Origin: Bacteroidota bacterium
GTDB lineage: Bacteria; Bacteroidota; Ignavibacteria; Ignavibacteriales; Ignavibacteriaceae
DNA length: 64,000 nucleotides
Direction of reading: 5' to 3'
Assembly: GCA_021777835.1 (NCBI GenBank)
Contig: JAJYDC010000001.1
Coordinates: 186,001-250,000, forward strand
The notes under the pieces: generated by a model
Database searches by the model: none
Told to the model about the DNA's origin: nothing
What the model saw: the letters and a program-made list of their open reading frames with translations, nothing else
Part shown: positions 57,533 through 64,000 of the stretch, piece by piece
How positions within the stretch are numbered: the first letter of the stretch is position 1
How the letters are laid out: the number at the start of each line of letters is the position of its first letter
Made by a program: the position numbers and the translations under genes

Positions 57533-59482
57533 TTATGGAACCTGCGTTAAGTTGCCGTTATTTTCTCTCCAGCATACATTTAAATCTGTTATATCAACAA
57601 CTCCATTAAGGTTGTAATCTCCCTGAAGGTAACCTGATGAACCATTTTCCAATCTCCAGGTATAATTTCTATCTATGCTGCTGACTCCGCCGTTACTATC
57701 ACCGTCGCCTGGATACATTGCAAAAAGCCCGTTGCCTAAGTCTAACATAGGATTTCTACCATATGCTTGAGATTGAGAAGTTGTGAAGTTATATAGATTC
57801 GATGAAGGAGAAAGGAATATAGGAAGGGAACTCATTATTGCTAAATGGTTACGGTGTCTTATTACGATATAATAATTTCCGGTATTTACAAAATCCATTC
57901 TTAATGGTGATACACCGTCTAAATCAACTAAAGCGCCGTCACTTCGTAAAAATGCTGCTTTTCTAGATATGGTTGTATTGCTAGTTGTACCGGATCTTAT
58001 TTCTACTAATACCCAATCTACAATATTTGGAGGGATAGACGATACTGATTCTGAACCGGAATAATTCCAGGGAGATAAATAATAAGGTTGTGAAAGTGGA
58101 ATTAGGTTCTGAGTATTAAGTAAAGTTGTCATACTTCCATTATTATAAGGTCCACCTAAAAAAACTTTTGTATTCAATAGAACAAAAGGATGCTCAAATG
58201 CCCCAACGTCAGGCCTAACATTAGGAAAGGGATTATTATTATAATCAGAATTCAAACCGAGATTTGTACCAAGATTGATTGCTGGCGAGCCGGGAAGTAA
58301 TGTAAATACTTTTGCAGCTACATCAGCTAAAAGCGGATTAGCCCAAACGCTTTTAACATCATTGCCTGTAGACTGCCAAGAAGATAATGAGTTGTAGACA
58401 TTATTCTGAAGATCAGAAAAATTAGTTTGGCTTCCGCCTGTTCTATAAAATAAATTATTATTGAAATGAACATTTCCTCCTCCGGCTTGCTGATATATAA
58501 AATATCCGCTTCCTTGATTAGAGTTAGTAAAGAGTATAATATTGTTCTTAAATGTTAAATTCGTGATAGCTGAAAGGCCATAAATCATTATTGCATTATG
58601 CCCTGTGTTGGAATCATTCATCAATATAGTATTGTTGAATACATTACTATTTCTTACACAATATTGCGAATATGCAGACTCATAACTAAATGATATACCG
58701 ACGGCATAAGGGACATTAGGATTATCAACAATTACATTATCGTAAAATTCTAATGAATCGCTAGCTTGATCTTGATAGTTTTGTGAATTACCTTCAAACC
58801 AGTTGCCCCTTATAATGGGATGAGGTACACCTCCGTCCGGGCTAACATTAACATTAATGTGAATTCCATCGCCTTCATTATTTAGGAACTTAGAATATTC
58901 AACAATCTGATAACCGCCGCCTCCAAGGTATAGCCCGTGAGGATTTTTGTAGACGCCTCCGGAAGCTGCATTCTGAAAAACGCTTTTGGTAATATGTGTG
59001 TAATATGATAAACCAATGTATGCAGTTTGAGCTTCGTGAAAATTGCCATCGAAAATGCACGAATCTATTGTAAGATAATTTGCATTGTTAACATCCATAC
59101 ATTCAACTGTACCATTATAAAATTTAATGTAACTAAATGTTATGTTGTCCTTGTGACTCCATATAACACAATATTGCAGATAGTTTTGAGCATCTATAAC
59201 CGGTAAATCTCCATTTCCGTAGGAAGTAAAAGTAAGGTTATCTCTATTCGGGCTTAATGTGTAACCTGTAAACGTTTCTCCTCGACTAAATGCTATTACG
59301 TCTCCGCTCGCAAAAGAAAAGTTATTTACTTTGTTTATTGTTTGCCATGCTGAACTTGGTGAAAGTCCTGAATTGCTGTCATTCCCATTGACCGCATCTA
59401 CATAATAGTTAGCTGCAAAAGTCAACTGAACAGATACTAAGAGGAAGAATGTTAAAAACCTGATTATTTTGATAAAGTTCAA
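57533..59482 (-). CDS. Secreted parallel beta-helix protein with C-terminal dockerin-type calcium loops
   Basis: 649 residues from TTG 59482, fixed by GGAGG at 59490-59494. Signal peptide to about residue 24 (LTFAANYYV). Beta-helix domain about 25-430 (YYVDAVNGNDSNSGLSPSSAWQ, LTIDSCIFDGNFHEAQT, DVGAFEHPF at its end), a linker domain (about 435-590), and two EF-hand-type loops: DGDSNGGVSSID (593-604) and DYNLNGVVDITD (622-633), the arrangement of type I dockerins. It has no T9SS sorting domain of its own. It may act on or bind an extracellular polysaccharide. Its N-terminal 390 residues are shared with the shorter paralogue at 51054-52277. Confidence 0.85.
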   Translation of the reverse strand: MNFIKIIRFLTFFLLVSVQLTFAANYYVDAVNGNDSNSGLSPSSAWQTINKVNNFSFASGDVIAFSRGETFTGYTLSPNRDNLTFTSYGNGDLPVIDAQNYLQYCVIWSHKDNITFSYIKFYNGTVECMDVNNANYLTIDSCIFDGNFHEAQTAYIGLSYYTHITKSVFQNAASGGVYKNPHGLYLGGGGYQIVEYSKFLNNEGDGIHINVNVSPDGGVPHPIIRGNWFEGNSQNYQDQASDSLEFYDNVIVDNPNVPYAVGISFSYESAYSQYCVRNSNVFNNTILMNDSNTGHNAIMIYGLSAITNLTFKNNIILFTNSNQGSGYFIYQQAGGGNVHFNNNLFYRTGGSQTNFSDLQNNVYNSLSSWQSTGNDVKSVWANPLLADVAAKVFTLLPGSPAINLGTNLGLNSDYNNNPFPNVRPDVGAFEHPFVLLNTKVFLGGPYNNGSMTTLLNTQNLIPLSQPYYLSPWNYSGSESVSSIPPNIVDWVLVEIRSGTTSNTTISRKAAFLRSDGALVDLDGVSPLRMDFVNTGNYYIVIRHRNHLAIMSSLPIFLSPSSNLYNFTTSQSQAYGRNPMLDLGNGLFAMYPGDGDSNGGVSSIDRNYTWRLENGSSGYLQGDYNLNGVVDITDLNVCWRENNGNLTQVP

Positions 59483-59810
59483 TTCGCTACCTCCGAAATT
59501 ATCGATTTGTCTATCGTTTTATTAAATCATATTATTTCAGAGGCGAAACTATTTCAATTAAAAAATATAGGAAATCAGGAGAACCCTGAAAAGATGAGTA
59601 TAATCCCTTATATGTGCTTTAGAATTTACCAATTCTGATTATTTACTTCGTCAAAGATGAAGAAACACTTATATAATGATTAAAAATTCAATGTTTGTTG
59701 CAAGGGGACTTCACATTTTTAGTATAGGGCAATTCCTTTGGGCTATTTGTAGATTTTACTATATAAATTCATTATTTATGCAACCGTAGATTTATAAAGG
59801 GAAAATAGTT
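59483..59810. other. Divergent intergenic region
   Basis: 328 bp between the minus-strand beta-helix gene and the plus-strand kinase gene. It holds GGAGG (59490-59494, minus) and AAAGGG upstream of the TTG at 59811. No clear promoter motif or ORF was found. Confidence 0.4.
59490..59494 (-). promoter_or_regulatory. Ribosome-binding site for a TTG start
   Basis: On the minus strand GGAGG is followed by a 7-nt spacer and TTG at 59482. The paralogue at 52277 has the same layout with ATG, which supports the TTG as true start. Confidence 0.65.
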
Positions 59811-62021
59811 TTGACTAATTTTCAATGTCTCTCATGTTTATGGAAATCAAAGTATGATGCTATCATTGAAGTAGCACCAAGCTGTATAATTAAAAATTGG
59901 AACAAAGGTGCACAGAACTTATTTGGTTATACTAAGCAAGAAATCCTAGGTAAATCAGTCTCAGCTTTATTGTCCCCCTCAAAAAAGAATGAATTAATAA
60001 AAATTCTAAAAGAAATAATAAAAAGTAAAGGAATCTATAATTCAGAATCGGAGTATGTTGCTAAAAAAGGGAATATTGTTACAACTCTGACTACTATTAT
60101 TCCTGTGTTAGATCAAAGCGGCCAACTTTCAAGCGTTTTTATACTAAACAAAGATTTTACATATAAATCAAAACTAATCGAAGACTTGAAGTTGGAGAAG
60201 AAACGGTATCGCGATATTGTAGAAATGGCGCCAAATATATCAGGCATCTTTGTAGATGAAAAGATAATTTTTATAAACAATGCGGGTGTTAAGGCTTTAG
60301 GGGTTAAAAATATTGATTCCTTAATTGGGAAGCCTATTGAAAATCTTATATTGCCTGAAGACTATCCGAAGTTTCATGCTCGTAACCTGCAGTTGTTAAA
60401 TGGTAAAAAGACTCCGCCTATAGAATTAAGGCTTCTTAGAAGTGATGGTTCCATAATTATCGTCGAATCCTATGCTAGGTATTATAAATACTTAGGTAAA
60501 CCTGCAATACAGTTTGTTGCTAAGGAAATAACTAAAAGAAAAAAAATTGAAGAGGATAGAGAACATCTCTTAAAAGTAACTAAGGAATATGCGGCGGAGT
60601 TTGATGCTATTTTTGAAAGCATACCGGATGCAATTTATGTCGGGAATAAAACTCGAATCAAAAGAGCTAACAGGAAATTACTTGATTTATATAATGTTAA
60701 GGACTTAGCCGAATTAAACTCAATCCATTGTGAAATTAACAAAAAATTGAATATGCGCGAATTTGATTCTAATAAACTTATTCTAAAAAGGGATAATGTA
60801 TTTGATAAAGCAATTAAAGGAGAGTCTATTATAAAGGAAATTATTATAACTGACCCAAAATCAAAAAAACAAAAGATTATTAGAAGTGCCGGAGCGCCAA
60901 TAAGAGCAAACGGAAATACTATAGCAGCCGTTGTAATCAATAGCGATATTACTGCGATGAAGAAAATTGAGAACGAAATATCTGAAAGCGAGAAAAGGTA
61001 TAGATCTCTTATTGAACAAGCCTTTGATGGTATAGCTTTAATAAATAAGCACGGAAAAATCATAGTGTGGAATTCTAAATTATTAGAGCTGTTGGGCTAT
61101 ACCGCGGATGAAATAATTAACCTAAATCCGAAAGAAATAATCCCAAGCAAAAAAATATTACTTAACACAAAATATGAAAGTCATAAGCTTAACTATGAAC
61201 TGGAATTTGTACGTAAAGATAAAAGCCATTTCCCGGCTGAAATCAGTATTAGATTATTCGATTATGGTATGATTATGTACGTTATAAAAGATATTTCAGA
61301 CAGAAAAGACTCTGAAGAGTTGCAAAAGAAATTAATCGATAAATTGGTAGAGGCACAAAATATAACAAAGAACCTCTCTAGACAATTGATCCAGGCACAA
61401 GAATTGGAAAGAAGAAATATTGCAAGAGAATTACATGATGAAATTGGACAAACATTAACCGCTATAAAAATCGACATACTAAATTCTATAAAATTTATAC
61501 AGTCGTTAAATGCTATAGAACACCTTAATGATAGTATTAGAATGGTTGAGGAAACTTTAAACAACGTTAGAGAGATGTCTCTTAAATTGCGACCGTCAAT
61601 TTTAGATGACTTGGGCTTAATACCGGCTGTCAGATGGTTTCTTGTTCGCCAATCCGAAAGAAGCGGCATAAATGCTAAAGTAATTACTAAACCTTTTGAT
61701 GAAAAAATTCCAGCTGAAATTCAGATTACTTGTTATAGGATTATCCAGGAAGCCGTTACCAATATTATTAAGCATTCGAAGGCTAAAAATATGACTGTAG
61801 AAATAAATGTTGTCGCGAATGAATTATATCTAATCATATCGGATGACGGCATCGGATATGACGTCCTATCTGCGCGTAAAATGGCTTCAATTGGAACTAG
61901 CATTGGAGTATTAGGAATGCAGGAAAGAGCGGAAGCTGTCGGTGGATGGCTGGATATTTTTTCAAGTAATGACATAGGAACCCAAATTCAAGCAATCTTC
62001 CCATTGAAACAGTTAGAGTAA
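59811..62021 (+). CDS. NarX/LytS-type sensor histidine kinase with several PAS domains
   Basis: 736 residues from TTG 59811, preceded by AAAGGG; no in-frame ATG lies before the first PAS. PAS domains at about 12-115, 130-245, 260-385 and 395-505 (YDAIIEVAPSCIIKNWNKGA, YRSLIEQAFDGIALINKHGK), then a HisKA_3 domain with His542 in RRNIARELHDEIGQTLTAIK and a HATPase with QEAVTNIIKHSKAKNM, SDDGIGYD and IGVLGMQERAEAVGG. No membrane helix. It should phosphorylate the LuxR-type regulator encoded 27 nt downstream. Inputs are cytoplasmic and unknown. Confidence 0.93.
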   Translation: MTNFQCLSCLWKSKYDAIIEVAPSCIIKNWNKGAQNLFGYTKQEILGKSVSALLSPSKKNELIKILKEIIKSKGIYNSESEYVAKKGNIVTTLTTIIPVLDQSGQLSSVFILNKDFTYKSKLIEDLKLEKKRYRDIVEMAPNISGIFVDEKIIFINNAGVKALGVKNIDSLIGKPIENLILPEDYPKFHARNLQLLNGKKTPPIELRLLRSDGSIIIVESYARYYKYLGKPAIQFVAKEITKRKKIEEDREHLLKVTKEYAAEFDAIFESIPDAIYVGNKTRIKRANRKLLDLYNVKDLAELNSIHCEINKKLNMREFDSNKLILKRDNVFDKAIKGESIIKEIIITDPKSKKQKIIRSAGAPIRANGNTIAAVVINSDITAMKKIENEISESEKRYRSLIEQAFDGIALINKHGKIIVWNSKLLELLGYTADEIINLNPKEIIPSKKILLNTKYESHKLNYELEFVRKDKSHFPAEISIRLFDYGMIMYVIKDISDRKDSEELQKKLIDKLVEAQNITKNLSRQLIQAQELERRNIARELHDEIGQTLTAIKIDILNSIKFIQSLNAIEHLNDSIRMVEETLNNVREMSLKLRPSILDDLGLIPAVRWFLVRQSERSGINAKVITKPFDEKIPAEIQITCYRIIQEAVTNIIKHSKAKNMTVEINVVANELYLIISDDGIGYDVLSARKMASIGTSIGVLGMQERAEAVGGWLDIFSSNDIGTQIQAIFPLKQLE

Positions 62022-62048
62022 TAATAAAATAAAAATGGGGATAATATT

Positions 62049-62720
62049 ATGAGCGATATAAAGGTCTTAATTGCCGATGATCATGCTTTACTTCGCGCAG
62101 GTATTCGAGAACTCCTTCAAAATATGAATGGAATTGAAGTTGTCGGCGAAGCTGCGAATGGAAGAGAAGCGTTAGAAAAAATTAATGAGTGCTCTCCAGA
62201 CATTGTGTTACTTGATATAGCTATGTCTGAATTAAACGGTCTCGAGGTTGCAGAAAGAGTTCACAAAGATTTTCCTTTAGTGTCTGTTATAATTCTTTCA
62301 ATGTACGCTAACGAAGAATATGTCTTGCAGGCTTTGAAAGTAGGTGCCTATGGCTATCTATTGAAGGACTCAGCACCAAATGAATTGGAGATTGCAATAA
62401 AAGCAGTTGTAAAAGGCGATACCTATCTGAGCCCTTTAGTTTCAAAAACTTTAGTGACTGACTATCTCAAAAGGATAAATGAAAAACCTCTTGAAGAAAA
62501 GAATGAGAGTAATGTCTTTATCAAACTAACATCGCGTCAAAGAGAGATTCTGCAACTTATAGCTGAAGGAAACTCTACAAAGACTATTGCTATAAAATTG
62601 CACTTAAGCGCTAAAACCGTAGAATCACATAGGATGAAAATAATGGAACGCCTCGCAATTCATGATATTCCAGGATTGGTTAGATATGCAATTAGAACTG
62701 GTATCATTTCCTCTCTATAA
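62049..62720 (+). CDS. NarL/FixJ-type response regulator
   Basis: 223 residues. Receiver domain 1-120 (VLIADDHALLRAGI, phospho-acceptor Asp in DIVLLDIAM, then YGYLLKDSAPNELEIAI) and LuxR-type helix-turn-helix (about 155-215, LTSRQREILQLIAEGNSTKTI, LSAKTVESHRMKIM). It should bind DNA as a dimer after phosphorylation by the kinase encoded immediately upstream. A 7-bp hairpin (CTAAGTA/TACTTAG, 62801-62817) lies between it and the following receiver gene, without a T tract. Confidence 0.95.
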   Translation: MSDIKVLIADDHALLRAGIRELLQNMNGIEVVGEAANGREALEKINECSPDIVLLDIAMSELNGLEVAERVHKDFPLVSVIILSMYANEEYVLQALKVGAYGYLLKDSAPNELEIAIKAVVKGDTYLSPLVSKTLVTDYLKRINEKPLEEKNESNVFIKLTSRQREILQLIAEGNSTKTIAIKLHLSAKTVESHRMKIMERLAIHDIPGLVRYAIRTGIISSL

Positions 62721-62920
62721 ATTATTATATGGGAATAGCCTATGAATAACTAAAATCCGACATCTGGTATATCTCAACCTCAGCTATTTATGAATACTTA
62801 CTAAGTAGTTTACTTAGAAGTAATCAGTAATTTCCTGATTGATATGAAATATTTCCTAATATAGATTTGGCCTCATTAAAATCAATTGTTCAGTCCTTGT
62901 TTCATGTCTTAAATATAACT

Positions 62921-62924
62921 GAGG
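62921..62924 (+). promoter_or_regulatory. Ribosome-binding site for a GTG start
   Basis: GAGG, 5-nt spacer, GTG at 62930. It favours a 126-residue receiver over a longer form from TTG 62867, which would add 21 residues outside the fold. Confidence 0.6.
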
Positions 62925-62929
62925 TAAAT

Positions 62930-63310
62930 GTGAATTCGTTAAGAATTATGCTAGTAGATGATAATAATAATTTTAGAAATTCGGCTATTCGCTATATAAA
63001 TGCTAACTTAAGATTTGAAAGGTTAACTTGGGTATCTTCTGGTGAAGAGGCTATAAAGGCTGTAAATGAAAAAGCAATTGACCTTATTATTATGGACATC
63101 TCAATGCCTGGAATAAATGGTATTGAAGCCGCACGAATTATTAAAGGTTCAAATAAAGACATTAAAATAATTCTTTTAGCTTTATCTGATAGTATCGAAT
63201 ATCGGAACGAGATGCTTTCTTCAGGTGCTAATGAATTTATTCACAAAATTGAATTCACTGATAAGTTAATTCCTGTAATTAATAAGATGTTTTCTGGAAA
63301 TGCTGCGTAG
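62930..63310 (+). CDS. Single-domain response regulator (receiver only)
   Basis: 126 residues from GTG 62930. Receiver fold: LRIMLVDDNNNFRNSAIRYI, phospho-acceptor Asp in LIIMDISMPGINGIEAA, and the conserved Lys in EFIHKIEFTDKL. The usual Thr/Ser switch position reads ALSDS. There is no output domain, so it may act as phosphate sink or pass on a signal by protein contact. It follows the kinase and LuxR-type regulator on the same strand after about 210 bp. Confidence 0.85.
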   Translation: MNSLRIMLVDDNNNFRNSAIRYINANLRFERLTWVSSGEEAIKAVNEKAIDLIIMDISMPGINGIEAARIIKGSNKDIKIILLALSDSIEYRNEMLSSGANEFIHKIEFTDKLIPVINKMFSGNAA

Positions 63311-63864
63311 TAATCAATTCCATTAAGCTAAAGGACGCCCGATTCGAAATTCTATATTATGTTATCATATAAATTCACGTAACAGAGAAGTTAGTATCAT
63401 AAATCATAACTTGATGTCACACTAAGTTTTACCTCACTTCAAGATAATTCCATCAGCAATAAATTAACCACCAACCATTTAAGTTAAATGTTTAGTAGTA
63501 GTAGTACTAGTTCTACTAAAAAAAATAACAAATATGTGCCCAAAATAACCGCGTTATAAAATTCAACCTAAGCATACTTTTCGTTTGACTAATTCTCTCC
63601 GATTATCTAATATTATGAAAATAATTATTAGCATTATTATGATGTTAAGACCAGATGATAGGTGAGCCCAGCTTGTCGCTTTTACACCCGGATCTAATTG
63701 AGGAATTGACCATATAACCAATAAGTTTAACTCAAACTTGGGCAGTTTCTTTGCCTCAAAAATGCAATTTGAAGGATACTTAATTGCTAATCTAAGTGCC
63801 CTTGGGGAAATTTAAGTCTTAATTTTTGAATCTATTTGAATGATACATCATTAGAAAGGGAAAT
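63311..63864. other. Intergenic region with possible gene fragment
   Basis: About 550 bp before the last gene. The minus strand contains an open frame without start codon (63563-63811), listed separately. A hairpin of TTTAGTAG (63491-63498) and CTACTAAA (63513-63520) is followed by A rather than T on the plus strand, so it is not a typical terminator. AAAGGG before 63865 is the ribosome-binding site of the next gene. Confidence 0.4.
63563..63811 (-). pseudogene. Possible C-terminal gene fragment with one membrane helix
   Basis: An 82-codon minus-strand frame without ATG, GTG or TTG near its beginning. The translation has a protein-like composition: ALRLAIKYPSNCIFEA, VIWSIPQLDPGVKATSWAH, then a helix NIIIMLIIIFIIL and a basic tail. 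An in-frame TAA at 63812-63814 precedes it. It may be the end of a decayed membrane protein gene; open frames of this length also occur by chance in AT-rich DNA. Confidence 0.25.
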
Positions 63865-64000
63865 ATGAAAACGATAAAATATTTATTAGTTCTGATTTAT
63901 GCTCTTATCTTTCTAACCGGAAGTTCTTATGCGCAATTTGATTCAACTAAGTTGAATCTTGAAGGTAACTGGCTCGGCACGTTAGAATTTTCAGGTGTTC
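63865..64000 (+). CDS. Secreted protein, N-terminal part only (cut by window)
   Basis: 45 codons visible from ATG 63865, with AAAGGG 4 nt upstream. Signal peptide MKTIKYLLVLIYALIFLTG up to SSYAQ, then FDSTKLNLEGNWLGTLEFSGV. The NWLGTLEFSG stretch is like the N-terminal module of secreted alpha/beta hydrolases and serine hydrolases of Bacteroidetes relatives, but the rest lies outside the window, so the product is not assigned. Confidence 0.7.
   Translation, partial: MKTIKYLLVLIYALIFLTGSSYAQFDSTKLNLEGNWLGTLEFSGV

Noticed and set aside
63491-63520. Hairpin TTTAGTAG/CTACTAAA as terminator
   Set aside because: A run of A, not T, follows on the plus strand, and on the minus strand the T run comes before the stem. 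It is also built of simple TAG repeats.
1-64000. CRISPR arrays, tRNA and rRNA genes
   Set aside because: No regularly spaced repeats, tRNA T-loop patterns or rRNA-like GC-rich conserved blocks were seen on reading both strands; a covariance-model scan was not possible.

Overview
The window looks like part of an Ignavibacteria (Bacteroidota/Chlorobiota lineage) chromosome. It is AT-rich. Five secreted proteins carry a type IX secretion (T9SS) C-terminal sorting domain of the Ignavibacteria form: an NYPNPFNPST-like block, then a YD-LG block, ending SGxYFY...KKLxLxK. No rRNA, tRNA or CRISPR array was seen.

Layout. (1) 1-11 kb holds surface and sensory genes: a BNR-repeat T9SS protein running off the left edge, a secreted papain-like protease behind a near-perfect palindrome, a histidine kinase with an N-terminal SnoaL-like domain, a large adhesin-like T9SS protein, a small secreted orphan and an SDR oxidoreductase. 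(2) 11-18 kb holds a CPA2 cation/proton antiporter, a soluble multi-PAS kinase translationally coupled to a sigma-54 NtrC-type regulator, and a stand-alone CheW-like protein. (3) 18.5-51 kb is a long, almost entirely plus-strand exopolysaccharide/O-antigen locus. It encodes nucleotide-sugar enzymes (DegT aminotransferase, Gfo/Idh dehydrogenase, hexapeptide acyltransferase), the initiating phosphoglycosyltransferase, outer-membrane export protein, Wzc-type tyrosine kinase, Wzx flippase, Wzy-like polymerase, many glycosyltransferases, two polysaccharide deacetylases and a FemAB-like transferase. An unusual tailoring block follows: SGNH hydrolase, hexapeptide acyltransferase, acyl carrier protein, AsnB and NadE-like amidotransferase. 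After it come two T9SS proteins and an AlgI/AlgX-like O-acylation pair.

(4) 48.7-59.5 kb looks like a duplicated and decayed cassette. A beta-propeller gene, a glycosyltransferase and an opposite-strand parallel beta-helix gene are followed by a pseudogene of the propeller, a different glycosyltransferase, an IS3-family remnant, a radical SAM protein, a T9SS protein with a cohesin-like body, and a longer beta-helix paralogue ending in two dockerin-type calcium loops. (5) 59.8-63.3 kb is a second two-component system (NarX-type kinase, LuxR-type regulator, single receiver). The right edge cuts a secreted protein.

How it fits together (inference): a Wzx/Wzy-type polymer is assembled, tailored and acylated, while T9SS-exported proteins populate the same surface. 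Two phosphorelay systems flank the locus and could control it. Several genes appear to start at TTG or GTG behind a strong Shine-Dalgarno, so starts were chosen by ribosome-binding site where possible.
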